From contig JABDLQ010000326.1 in the NCBI GenBank assembly GCA_013002925.1, positions 1 to 8,671 of the forward strand: 8,671 nucleotides of DNA, written 5' to 3'. Below the pieces are notes generated by a model. It was not told the DNA's origin and did no database searches. It saw only the letters and a list, made by a program, of their open reading frames with translations. A program made the position numbers and the translations under genes. The stretch is from Gammaproteobacteria bacterium (GTDB lineage: Bacteria > Pseudomonadota > Gammaproteobacteria > Steroidobacterales > SZUA-146). How positions within the stretch are numbered: position 1 is the first letter of the stretch; each line of letters starts with the position of its first letter. This document shows, in pieces, positions 1 through 6,987 of this stretch.

Positions 1-426
1 GCCAAAAAACAACTGCAGGAAATTGTTTGACATGACCAGCATCAGCATGGCGAACGTGAACAGTGAGATATAACTGAAAAACCGCTGATAGCCCGGATCC
101 TCACGCATATAGCCCACGGTATAGATATGCACCATCAGCGATACAAAGGTCACCACACACATCATCAGTGCCGAGAGTCGGTCGATTAAAAAGCCCACCT
201 CCATGCGCAGACCGTCACTGATCATCCAAATGTAAACCGTCTCATTGACCGATGCCTGACCACCAAACACGATGCCGTAAAACACCACAGCCGACAGCGC
301 AAATGACACGCCGACACCGCCGATGCACAGCCAATGCGCGCCGGCACGACCAATCCGTTGTCCAAAGAGGCCGGCTACGATTGCCGCGATCAGGGGTGCC
401 AGAATGATCAGCAAATGAATATTCAC
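1..426 (-). CDS. nuoL: NADH-quinone oxidoreductase subunit L, N-terminal part (cut by window edge)
   Basis: The first 142 codons of NuoL, an antiporter-like membrane subunit of complex I that helps pump protons at the distal end of the membrane arm. I translated the frame by hand; it is open to the window edge. The start is GTG at 426: an in-frame stop lies five codons upstream, no ATG fits, and AAAGGA sits 7 nt before it. The protein begins MNIHLLIILAPLIAA. Hydrophobic segments lie near residues 3-22, 32-54, 78-105 and 117-142, with FLIDRLSALM at 79-88 and HIYTVGYM at 100-107, both typical of NuoL. The window ends at ..LQLFFG, just before the expected WEGVG segment with the conserved proton-channel glutamate, so that residue cannot be checked. 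It starts 4 nt after the nuoK stop, suggesting coupled translation. Full NuoL is usually above 600 residues, so about three quarters is missing. The family call is secure. Confidence 0.95.
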   Translation of the reverse strand, partial: MNIHLLIILAPLIAAIVAGLFGQRIGRAGAHWLCIGGVGVSFALSAVVFYGIVFGGQASVNETVYIWMISDGLRMEVGFLIDRLSALMMCVVTFVSLMVHIYTVGYMREDPGYQRFFSYISLFTFAMLMLVMSNNFLQLFFG

Positions 427-430
427 GCGC

Positions 431-736
431 TCATCCTTTCATCACGTCGAGTTCTTCAACGTCAATAGTGCGGCGGCTGCGAAACAGCACGACCAGTATG
501 GCAAGTCCGATAGCGGCTTCGGCAGCGGCGACGGTCAGAATAAAAAACACAAACACCTGGCCGTCGAGGTTGCCGAGATAGCGTGACAAGGCAATAAAAT
601 TGAAATTAACCGCCAGCAACATCAATTCGATACACATCAACAACACGATCAGATTCTTGCGGTTTATGAATATGCCGGCCACCGAAATACTAAACAGCAC
701 CGCCGCCAGCATCAAAAAGTGATGTAATCCAATCAT
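431..736 (-). CDS. nuoK: NADH-quinone oxidoreductase subunit K
   Basis: NuoK (ND4L homologue), 101 residues, the usual length. It is a small inner-membrane subunit between NuoJ and NuoN that carries part of the proton path. Three hydrophobic segments span about residues 2-22, 28-50 and 60-85. Two glutamates inside the membrane, E37 (in LMCIELMLLAVN) and E73 (in AAAEAAIGLAI), match the pair known to be essential for proton transfer in E. coli NuoK (E36 and E72). The ATG at 736 overlaps the nuoJ stop as ATGA and is preceded by a strong GGAGGAG site. The next gene, nuoL, begins 4 nt after its stop. Nothing is unusual; identification is very secure. Confidence 0.98.
   Translation of the reverse strand: MIGLHHFLMLAAVLFSISVAGIFINRKNLIVLLMCIELMLLAVNFNFIALSRYLGNLDGQVFVFFILTVAAAEAAIGLAILVVLFRSRRTIDVEELDVMKG
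434..439 (-). promoter_or_regulatory. Ribosome binding site of nuoL
   Basis: AAAGGA on the minus strand, 7 nt before the GTG start of nuoL. It lies inside the last codons of nuoK. This site decides the unusual GTG start, because no other in-frame start fits between it and the upstream stop. Confidence 0.75.
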
Positions 737-1362
737 GAGGATTCTCCTCCCGGCTTTGGAGGCAGGGTTTCTGACTCTGCTTTCATCGACACGAGGCGCA
801 CCCGCGAGCCAGGATCAGCCGCGACCTGCTTGTTGATGTCCTGGGCTTTTAACCCGGGACGCCGGCGCATCGTCAGTGTTATTGCTGCAACGATGGCCAC
901 GAGCAGGATGACCGCCGCAAGCTCAAAAGGGTAAACGTACTGCGTGTAGAGCACTTCCCCCAATGCTTCGGTATTGCTGAACTCTTTTGGATGAGCCACC
1001 GGTTCGGCGACCAGTTCAAGCCCCATTTTTTTGTGCCAGACAACGTAACCGATCTGAATCACCACCAGTGCAGCCACCAGCACCCCGATCGGCATGTAAC
1101 GCGTAAAACCCTCTTTGAGTTTTTCAACATTGACATCCAGCATCATCACAACAAATAAAAACAGCACCATCACAGCGCCAACGTAGACCAAAACCAGCGT
1201 GATACCTAAAAACTCGGCTTCCAGCAGAATCCACAAAACGGCGCTATTAAAGAAAGCAAGCACCAGGTAGAGCGCCGAATACACTGGATTACGCGATGTC
1301 ACAACGCCGATTGCCGCTGCGATCAGCACCACTGCAAATAGCCAAAATACGATTGATGTCAT
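733..1362 (-). CDS. nuoJ: NADH-quinone oxidoreductase subunit J
   Basis: NuoJ (ND6 homologue), 209 residues from the ATG at 1362. It is an inner-membrane subunit linking quinone reduction to the proton pumps. Five hydrophobic segments lie near residues 3-21, 27-46, 52-74, 91-109 and 144-164. The third holds the family hallmark LVYVGAVMVLFLFVVMML, with Y60 and G62 in the region that forms the pi-bulge helix in known structures. A hydrophilic cytoplasmic tail of about 45 residues follows (RRRPGLKAQD ... RVRLVSMKAE). From memory, similar RVRLVKM-type tails occur in other beta- and gammaproteobacterial NuoJ, whereas E. coli NuoJ is shorter. A TTG codon directly precedes the ATG and would add one residue; AGGG lies 10 nt before the ATG or 7 nt before the TTG, so the choice is not certain. 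The stop overlaps the nuoK start as ATGA. Confidence 0.96.
   Translation of the reverse strand: MTSIVFWLFAVVLIAAAIGVVTSRNPVYSALYLVLAFFNSAVLWILLEAEFLGITLVLVYVGAVMVLFLFVVMMLDVNVEKLKEGFTRYMPIGVLVAALVVIQIGYVVWHKKMGLELVAEPVAHPKEFSNTEALGEVLYTQYVYPFELAAVILLVAIVAAITLTMRRRPGLKAQDINKQVAADPGSRVRLVSMKAESETLPPKPGGESS
744..750 (-). promoter_or_regulatory. Strong ribosome binding site of nuoK
   Basis: GGAGGAG on the minus strand, 7 nt before the nuoK ATG, inside the 3' end of nuoJ. It is the best Shine-Dalgarno match seen in the window and confirms the ATGA-overlap start of nuoK. Confidence 0.85.
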
Positions 1363-1380
1363 CAAAGCTTTACCCTAATC

Positions 1381-1398
1381 CCGCAGAATGTTCTGCAG
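1381..1398 (-). repeat. Inverted repeat / possible RNA stem in the nuoI-nuoJ gap
   Basis: The 47-nt gap between nuoI and nuoJ, the longest in the window, contains GCAGAA-TG-TTCTGC (1383-1396 on the plus strand), two perfect 6-nt arms around a 2-nt centre. In the mRNA one G-U and one C-G pair extend it to about 8 pairs, realistically 7 pairs with a 4-nt loop. No U-tract follows, and the next bases are GGGATTAGGG, so it is not a rho-independent terminator. It could be an RNA processing or stability element, a protein site, or chance. Confidence 0.45.
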
Positions 1399-1409
1399 CC
1401 GCCCCTGTC

Positions 1410-1886
1410 TTACCGGTAATCTGCGTCGGCACTCTTGTCTGAGGCAATCATCGCCTCGTATTTCATTCCGACCGCAAGCAATTTGTCCTTTGTCATGATG
1501 TTTTCGCCACGGTTTTCCATGTGATATTCATGGATACGTGTTTCCACGATGGCATCCACCGGGCAGGCTTCTTCACAGAAACCGCAATAGATGCATTTAA
1601 ACAGATCAATGTCATAGCGCGTGGTGCGGCGCGTGCCGTCATCACGCATATCAGAATCAATGGTAATTGCCAGCGCCGGGCATACTGCTTCACACAACTT
1701 GCAGGCGATACAACGCTCTTCCCCATTCGGATAACGACGCAAGGCATGCAGTCCACGAAAGCGGTGAGACTGAGGTGTTTTCTCCACCGGGTAGCGCAAT
1801 GTCACCGGCTTCCTGAAAAACTGTTTCAGAGTAACCCATAGCCCTGAACGCAGCTCGCTCAGCAACAGCGTTTTCATTACATTCAT
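1410..1886 (-). CDS. nuoI: NADH-quinone oxidoreductase subunit I (2x[4Fe-4S] ferredoxin-like)
   Basis: NuoI (TYKY/NDUFS8 homologue), 158 residues, close to the usual ~160. It carries clusters N6a and N6b, which pass electrons from NuoG to N2 in NuoB. Two classic 4Fe-4S motifs are complete: CIACKLCEAVCP with C59, C62, C65, C69, and CIYCGFCEEACP with C98, C101, C104, C108. The N-terminal amphipathic region (LLSELRSGLWVTLKQFF) fits the segment that lies on the membrane, and the linker has the family's RYPNGEERC. The frame is open to 2051, but that stretch is inside nuoH. I chose ATG 1886 because it overlaps the nuoH stop as ATGA and has GGTGGA 5 nt upstream. A second ATG at 1877 would give 155 residues but sits 14 nt from that site. 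Identification is secure and the start fairly so. Confidence 0.97.
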   Translation of the reverse strand: MNVMKTLLLSELRSGLWVTLKQFFRKPVTLRYPVEKTPQSHRFRGLHALRRYPNGEERCIACKLCEAVCPALAITIDSDMRDDGTRRTTRYDIDLFKCIYCGFCEEACPVDAIVETRIHEYHMENRGENIMTKDKLLAVGMKYEAMIASDKSADADYR

Positions 1887-2950
1887 GAGATTCCACCGTA
1901 TTTGGCAAACCATGGACCCACGTGAGCCCACACCATTATGCCTTCCACAAACAACCAGATAATCGTAATCGGAATAAACACCTTCCAGCCGAGCCGCATA
2001 ATCTGGTCGTAGCGGTAGCGTGGAAACGTGGCCCGAAACCATAAAAAGCAAAACAGAAAAAACCCGGTTTTAAAAATCAGCCAGAACCAGCTCGATGCGC
2101 CAAGAAACGTATCACCGATGACCGGGATACCCTGAAAAGGTGACAACCAGCCACCCAGGAACATCATCGCAGTTAATGCGGCGATCAAAATCATGTTGGC
2201 GTATTCGGCCAAAAAGAACAGCGCAAATGCCGCTCCCGAGTACTCCACGTGAAACCCGGCAACAATCTCGGACTCCCCTTCAGCCACATCAAATGGCGCG
2301 CGGTTGGTTTCGGCGACTCCCGAGATAAAATACACCATAAACAGTGGCAGTAGCGGGAGCCAGTACCAATGCAAAATGCTACCTTCCTGACCACGTATGA
2401 TGTCACCCAGATTCAATGACCCGCTGGCCATCAGAACACCAACCAGGGCAAATCCCATGGCGATTTCGTAAGCGACAATCTGCGCAGCGGAACGCATCGC
2501 ACCCAGCAGCGCATATTTGGAGTTTGATGCCCAGCCGCCCAATATGACCCCATACACACCCAGCGATGTCAGTGCCAGAACAAAGAGCAAACCTGCATTG
2601 ATATCGGACAACACAAACTCTGGAGTCATCGGCATCACAGCCCAGACCGCCAGTGCCGGTACCAGCGTAATCAGCGGTGCGACCAGGAACAAAAAGCGGT
2701 TGGCACTGCTTGGTAACAGGATTTCCTTGATCAATAACTTGATCACGTCTGCAAAGGGTTGCAGCAGCCCCAGTGGGCCGACACGGTTGGGGCCCATGCG
2801 GGCCTGCATGTGGCCGATGACCTTGCGCTCAAAATATGTGAGCATCGCCACGCTCAGAATCAGTGGCAACAAAATTGCGACGATATAGAGCAACGTTCTG
2901 CTGAGCGGTTGCAAAAACTCAGGCAAGATGGAGACGATGGCATCAACCAT
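1883..2950 (-). CDS. nuoH: NADH-quinone oxidoreductase subunit H
   Basis: NuoH (ND1 homologue), 355 residues, normal length. It anchors the peripheral arm to the membrane, forms the mouth of the ubiquinone chamber and starts the proton path. About eight hydrophobic segments are visible. Family motifs appear in order: ERKVIGHMQARMGPNRVGP at 41-59, GWASNSKYALLGAMRSAAQ at 139-157 followed by YE at 161-162, and AETNRAPFDVAEGESEIVAG at 213-232, ending in FHVEYSG. The acidic residues of the last loop (E214, D221, E224, E226, E228), facing the quinone cavity in known structures, are all present. The C-terminal RATFPRYRYDQIMRLGWK signature is at 306-323. ATG 2950 has AAAGGA 5 nt upstream and lies 12 nt after the nuoG stop; the stop overlaps the nuoI start. 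No missing key residue was seen. Confidence 0.98.
   Translation of the reverse strand: MVDAIVSILPEFLQPLSRTLLYIVAILLPLILSVAMLTYFERKVIGHMQARMGPNRVGPLGLLQPFADVIKLLIKEILLPSSANRFLFLVAPLITLVPALAVWAVMPMTPEFVLSDINAGLLFVLALTSLGVYGVILGGWASNSKYALLGAMRSAAQIVAYEIAMGFALVGVLMASGSLNLGDIIRGQEGSILHWYWLPLLPLFMVYFISGVAETNRAPFDVAEGESEIVAGFHVEYSGAAFALFFLAEYANMILIAALTAMMFLGGWLSPFQGIPVIGDTFLGASSWFWLIFKTGFFLFCFLWFRATFPRYRYDQIMRLGWKVFIPITIIWLFVEGIMVWAHVGPWFAKYGGIS
1892..1897 (-). promoter_or_regulatory. Ribosome binding site of nuoI
   Basis: GGTGGA on the minus strand, 5 nt before ATG 1886 and within the end of nuoH. It favours ATG 1886 over the nearby ATG 1877 and over the upstream start candidates inside nuoH. Confidence 0.7.
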
Positions 2951-2955
2951 GATAG

Positions 2956-2961
2956 TCCTTT
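2956..2961 (-). promoter_or_regulatory. Ribosome binding site of nuoH
   Basis: AAAGGA on the minus strand, 5 nt before the nuoH ATG, filling the 12-nt gap after the nuoG stop. It supports the annotated start. Confidence 0.75.
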
Positions 2962-2962
2962 A

Positions 2963-5131
2963 TCACGCTGTTGCCTGCAGAGGTGGACTTGCAGCTGTGT
3001 GGCCAACTTCCTGAAGAGGCCTGGAGCGGCGCACTACCGGGTCAGAGGTGTATAACCCGGGGGATGCACCACTGTCCGGAGCATCACTGTGACCTGCACT
3101 ACCTGCTGTGGTAAACACATTGCGTAGCGCCACTTCGCCAACCGCCTGCTGTGCTGCCGTCAGTACTTCCTCTGCCGAATTAAAGTCAAACCCTTCGCAT
3201 TCAAGCGTGTTGCCCAACACCCGCAGTATTTTCCAGCCTGGACGCGCTTCTCCTAACGGGCTACCGGCTCCAGTGTAGCTTTGCCAGCGGCCCTCACAAT
3301 TGACGAAGGTTCCGGCACTTTCGACAAAACTGCCCAGCGGCAATATCACATTGGCATAGCTTTGCATTGCTTCGGTGAGGTAACTGCTAACGCACACCAC
3401 GTGGTTTGCCGCCGCCAAAGTCTCTACCGCCTGGGCAGCGCTTGCACAATCATTTTCTGCCTCAAATCCAAATAACAGATAGGCCTTCAGCGGATCGGCG
3501 AACATCTGGCTGACGTTCTTGCCTGTTTGCACCGCCTCACGACCGCCTTCATCACGGTGCGGCAACACGCCCAGCATTGCTGCACCGGCAGAGTTGGCCG
3601 CTTCACCCATGCAATTGAGCGACGCTGCACAGGCTTGTGCCAATGCTGACGCCAATGACCGTATCACACTCCACTGTGGGTGCCGGGCCGCTGCGTGGCC
3701 CAGAAAAACGCTGCCTTTCTCCGCTTCCTGCAATGCTTTTACCATCTGTCGATGAGCGTCGCTTACCGTGGCATTGTGAACCAGCGATTGCAGCTCGCCG
3801 CTGACATTCGCCTGTGCCGCCTGGCACAATGCAGCAATCTGGCCAGATAAATCCGGACCCACCAGGTGAGCATGACGTGCAAACAGATAGTCATCGTCCT
3901 GCTCGTTTACGATCATGACCCGCGCACCATTGCGCACAGCTTTGCGAACCCGATGCGCAAACATGGGTACTTCCGTGCGGGGACGACAGCCCAGCATTAA
4001 CAGCGCGTCCTGTGTGTCAATATCGGCGATGGCGATCTCAAGACCCGGATAGGCAGCATCGTCCTGTTGGGCGCTGAAATCTGTTTGCCGCAGCCGGTGA
4101 TCAAGGTTCGCTACGCCCAACGAGCGCGACAGTAATTTGATCAGGTAGAGCTCTTCAGCGGTAGACCACGGCGCCGCGAGCAGACCTGCCTGGGATGGAT
4201 CATCTGATACCGTTTTGCGAATTCCTGATGCCGCCACGCCCAGCGCCGTCGCCCAGTCAGTTGTGCGCCATTCTCCATCCTGCCGGATCATCGGTTCGGT
4301 CAACCGCTCATCACTGTACAAGCCTTCACATGAGTAGCGGTCGCGATCGGAAATCCAGGTTTCATTGAGTGATTCGCTGTCACGCGGCACCACCCGCATC
4401 ACTTTACCGCGCCATACATGACCATAGAGGTGCGAGCCAAAGGCATCATGGGGTGACACCAGCTCCGCCTGGCGCATCTCCCACGAGCGGGCGCGAAAAC
4501 GAAATGGCTTGTTGTTCAGTGCCCCGACCGGGCACAGATCGATGATATTTCCGGACAACTCATGGTCAACTGTTTTTTCGATATACGGCGCGATTTCCAT
4601 ATTTTCGCCACGACCGATCGTGCCAAGCTCCTGAATGCCGGCAATCTCCTGACCAAAACGGACACAACGGGTGCAGTGGATACAGCGTGTCATGTCGGTG
4701 GACACCAGCGGGCCCAGATATTTGTCCTCCACCGCACGTTTGCTCTCGGTATAACGGGAAATACCACGCCCATACCCCATTGCCAGGTCCTGCAGTTCGC
4801 ATTCGCCTCCCTGGTCGCAAATGGGACAGTCCAACGGGTGATTGATCAACAAAAATTCCATGGTTGCGCGTTGCGCGGCGATGGCGGCTTTGCTGCGTGT
4901 AAAAAACTTGTTGCCATCACCGACCGGTGTCGCACAGGCAGGCATGGGTTTGCGGCCGTTCTCCATTTCTACCAGGCACATACGACAATTGGCCGCGACT
5001 GACAGTTTTTTGTGATAGCAAAATCTTGGAATGTAGATGCCAGCCTCGTCTGTTACTTCAATCAGCATTTGACCAGGGTCAGCCGACAAAGTCTGGCCAT
5101 CGACTTCGATTGTGATTTTTTTGTCGCTCAT
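2963..5131 (-). CDS. nuoG: NADH-quinone oxidoreductase subunit G (iron-sulfur, molybdopterin-oxidoreductase-like)
   Basis: NuoG (NDUFS1 homologue), 722 residues, the largest peripheral-arm subunit; it relays electrons from NuoE/F toward NuoI. The N-terminal ferredoxin-like domain binds a 2Fe-2S cluster (N1b) through C38, C49, C52 and C66. Next comes the His-Cys 4Fe-4S motif HPLDCPICDQGGEC, with H98, C102, C105 and C111. A second 4Fe-4S site follows, CIHCTRC (C150, C153, C156) plus C200 in DLCPVGAL. The rest (about 220-690) is a molybdopterin-oxidoreductase-like fold that in this family binds no cofactor. The extra N7 cysteines of E. coli NuoG are absent: the region reads SPHDAFGSHLYGHVWRG, as in mitochondrial-type proteins. 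Length resembles NDUFS1 (about 730) and is shorter than E. coli (about 908). FVNCEGRWQSY and GEARPGWKILRVLGN near the C-terminus are typical of proteobacterial NuoG. AGGAAG lies 9 nt before ATG 5131, and the gap after nuoF is 22 nt. Confidence 0.97.
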   Translation of the reverse strand: MSDKKITIEVDGQTLSADPGQMLIEVTDEAGIYIPRFCYHKKLSVAANCRMCLVEMENGRKPMPACATPVGDGNKFFTRSKAAIAAQRATMEFLLINHPLDCPICDQGGECELQDLAMGYGRGISRYTESKRAVEDKYLGPLVSTDMTRCIHCTRCVRFGQEIAGIQELGTIGRGENMEIAPYIEKTVDHELSGNIIDLCPVGALNNKPFRFRARSWEMRQAELVSPHDAFGSHLYGHVWRGKVMRVVPRDSESLNETWISDRDRYSCEGLYSDERLTEPMIRQDGEWRTTDWATALGVAASGIRKTVSDDPSQAGLLAAPWSTAEELYLIKLLSRSLGVANLDHRLRQTDFSAQQDDAAYPGLEIAIADIDTQDALLMLGCRPRTEVPMFAHRVRKAVRNGARVMIVNEQDDDYLFARHAHLVGPDLSGQIAALCQAAQANVSGELQSLVHNATVSDAHRQMVKALQEAEKGSVFLGHAAARHPQWSVIRSLASALAQACAASLNCMGEAANSAGAAMLGVLPHRDEGGREAVQTGKNVSQMFADPLKAYLLFGFEAENDCASAAQAVETLAAANHVVCVSSYLTEAMQSYANVILPLGSFVESAGTFVNCEGRWQSYTGAGSPLGEARPGWKILRVLGNTLECEGFDFNSAEEVLTAAQQAVGEVALRNVFTTAGSAGHSDAPDSGASPGLYTSDPVVRRSRPLQEVGHTAASPPLQATA

Positions 5132-5140
5132 CGTGTACGG

Positions 5141-5146
5141 CTTCCT
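5141..5146 (-). promoter_or_regulatory. Ribosome binding site of nuoG
   Basis: AGGAAG on the minus strand, 9 nt before the nuoG ATG, in the 22-nt gap between nuoF and nuoG. Confidence 0.65.
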
Positions 5147-5153
5147 GAATGCA

Positions 5154-6461
5154 TCACGCTACCTGGGCATCCGGCGCGTCCACGATGCTGTGGCCGTGTT
5201 CCACCAGATACTCGAATTCATGTCCAAACTGACGCAAGAAACTCTGCACCGGCCACGCTGCCGCATCACCCAGCGCACAAATGGTGTGTCCCTCGATCTT
5301 GTTGGCCACATCCATCAGTTTGCCCATATCCTCTGGTGTGCCCTGACCTTTGCGGATCCGGCGAATCATGCGGTACATCCAGCCGGTGCCTTCGCGGCAC
5401 GGCGTGCATTGGCCGCAGCTCTCGGCATAGTAGAACCGGGAAATTCGCTCCAGCACACTGACCATGCACGTCTGATCGTCCATAACGATCACCGCGCCGG
5501 TACCCAACGCCGAACCGGCGGCCTGAACAGAATCGTAGTCCATCGTTGCTTCGAGCATTTTTTCACCCGGAACAACCGGCACAGACGAGCCGCCCGGTAT
5601 GACGGCTTTGAGAGACCGCCCGTGCCTGACCCCACCGCAAATCTCCAGCAATTCACGAAACGGTATGCCCATGGGCAATTCGTAATTGCCGGGTTTATTG
5701 ACGTGCCCGGATACCGAAAAAATGGCCGTCCCACCTGCGTTTTCCACACCCAGGTCTTTGAACCACTGCGCGCCTTTGCTGATAATGCTGGGCGCCGACG
5801 CGAGGCTGTAAGTATTGTTGACCGTCGTTGGTAAACCGAAGGCCCCGAAGTTCGCAGGGAATGGAGGTTTGAAACGCGGTCGTCCAGGTTTACCCTCCAG
5901 CGACTCCAGCAGGCCGGTTTCCTCGCCACAGATATAGGCGCCGGCACCGACAAACGTGTGCAGATCAAAATCGATGCCGGAACCTAAAATGTTTTTGCCC
6001 AGATAACCACGCTCATAGGCTTCTTTTACAGCCGCTTCAAAACGCGGCACCGGTTCATCGATAAATTCCCCGCGAATATAGTTGTAGCCGACAGTCGCAC
6101 CAATCGCGTACCCGGCGATCAGCATGCCTTCGACCAGTGCATGCGGGTTATAGCGTAAAATATCGCGATCATGACAGGTGCCGGGTTCGCTCTCGTCCGA
6201 GTTACAGACGATGTATTTTTGTCCCGGCGCCGTACGCGGCATAAAGCTCCATTTGAGCCCTGTCGGAAACCCTGCACCGCCCCGACCGCGCAATCCCGAC
6301 GCTTTCATCTCGTCGATTACCTGCTCCGGCGTCATGCCATTGACAATTTTTTTAAGCGCGGTGTAACCACCCACTTTTTCATAGGTATCAATGGACCATG
6401 AGTTTTCAAGACCAAACGTCTCAAAAGCCACCAGATTTTTTTGTTCCAGCCATTTACTCAT
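5154..6461 (-). CDS. nuoF: NADH-quinone oxidoreductase subunit F (NADH- and FMN-binding)
   Basis: NuoF (NDUFV1 homologue), 435 residues from ATG 6461. It oxidises NADH, takes the hydride on FMN and passes electrons to 4Fe-4S cluster N3. The glycine-rich GLRGRGGAGFPTGLKW (56-71) and YIVCNSDESEPGTCHDRD (83-100) form the FMN/NADH pocket; GAGAYICGEET (172-182) and the PRFKPPFPA stretch complete it. N3 ligands are C349, C352 and C355 (SCGQCTPCREG) and C395 (HTICALGD). One oddity is G183 where ETAL is usual (see findings). ATG 6494 in the same frame would add 11 residues (MKFWTPLSENP) and overlap nuoE by 26 nt. I prefer 6461, 7 nt after the nuoE stop, because the extra residues look unlike the family. 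Neither start has a clear Shine-Dalgarno site, so translation may be coupled to nuoE. Confidence 0.97.
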   Translation of the reverse strand: MSKWLEQKNLVAFETFGLENSWSIDTYEKVGGYTALKKIVNGMTPEQVIDEMKASGLRGRGGAGFPTGLKWSFMPRTAPGQKYIVCNSDESEPGTCHDRDILRYNPHALVEGMLIAGYAIGATVGYNYIRGEFIDEPVPRFEAAVKEAYERGYLGKNILGSGIDFDLHTFVGAGAYICGEETGLLESLEGKPGRPRFKPPFPANFGAFGLPTTVNNTYSLASAPSIISKGAQWFKDLGVENAGGTAIFSVSGHVNKPGNYELPMGIPFRELLEICGGVRHGRSLKAVIPGGSSVPVVPGEKMLEATMDYDSVQAAGSALGTGAVIVMDDQTCMVSVLERISRFYYAESCGQCTPCREGTGWMYRMIRRIRKGQGTPEDMGKLMDVANKIEGHTICALGDAAAWPVQSFLRQFGHEFEYLVEHGHSIVDAPDAQVA

Positions 6462-6468
6462 CGGGTTC

Positions 6469-6981
6469 TCACTCAACGGCGTCCAGAATTTCATCCACTT
6501 TCGCTGGCGTCAGGTTTTCATGATAAACGTGATCTACCATCATCATCGGTGCACCAACACAGGCCGCCAGACACTCTTCCTCGCGTTTGAGAAAAAATTT
6601 GCCATCCGGGGTGCTCTCCCCGGTTTTAATTCCCAGTTTCTTTTCAATATGACTGACCAGTTCGTCGGCACCACACAACATGCAACTGATGTTTGTGCAC
6701 ACTGAAACGCTGCACCTGCCGACCGGTTTCGTTTCGAACATGGAATAAAACGCTGCCACCTCGTACACCTGGATAGCAGGGATATCAAGATACTCCGCAA
6801 CGGCATTCATCAGCTCATCAGTCAAATAACCGTGATTGTGGTGTTGTACTTCGCGCAATGCTGCGATCACCGCCGAGCGTTGCCTGCCAGCCGGAAACTT
6901 GGCGACCCAGCGATCAATTTCAGCACGAGTTTCCGCCGCAAGAATGGACTCGCCAGAGCCGGGATGTGTTGTGTCACTCAT
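6469..6981 (-). CDS. nuoE: NADH-quinone oxidoreductase subunit E (2Fe-2S, thioredoxin-like)
   Basis: NuoE (NDUFV2 homologue), 170 residues, a typical length. It pairs with NuoF at the tip of the peripheral arm and carries the off-path 2Fe-2S cluster N1a. A helical N-terminal region (about 15-75, including ALREVQHHNHGYL) is followed by VYEVAAFYSMF and the thioredoxin-like domain. The four ligands are C95 and C100 in VCTNISC and C137 and C141 in ECLAACVGAP, matching the family's C-x4-C and C-x3-C pattern. ATG 6981 is 6 nt after the nuoD stop. The bases upstream (GGACCGGTAAAGCATT) give only a weak ribosome site, so coupling to nuoD is likely. The gene is intact. Confidence 0.97.
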   Translation of the reverse strand: MSDTTHPGSGESILAAETRAEIDRWVAKFPAGRQRSAVIAALREVQHHNHGYLTDELMNAVAEYLDIPAIQVYEVAAFYSMFETKPVGRCSVSVCTNISCMLCGADELVSHIEKKLGIKTGESTPDGKFFLKREEECLAACVGAPMMMVDHVYHENLTPAKVDEILDAVE

Positions 6982-6987
6982 AATGCT

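Noticed and set aside
1383..1396. The nuoI-nuoJ palindrome as a terminator or a LexA box.
   Set aside because: No U-tract follows the stem, and the sequence does not match the CTGT-N8-ACAG SOS box. The operon continues directly into nuoJ.
1887..2051. N-terminal extension of nuoI to 213 residues.
   Set aside because: The extra 55 codons lie inside nuoH in another frame and do not resemble NuoI; ATG 1886 has a good ribosome site and gives the usual length.
4562..5002. A 146-codon plus-strand open frame, antisense to nuoG.
   Set aside because: It is opposite the conserved iron-sulfur domains of nuoG; conservation of nuoG explains the open frame, and there is no sign of an independent gene.
5112..5834. 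A 240-codon open frame on the plus strand, antisense to nuoF.
   Set aside because: It lies opposite the strongly conserved nuoF, the translation resembles no family I know and is Arg/His-rich as expected of a reverse-frame shadow, and no ribosome site was evident.
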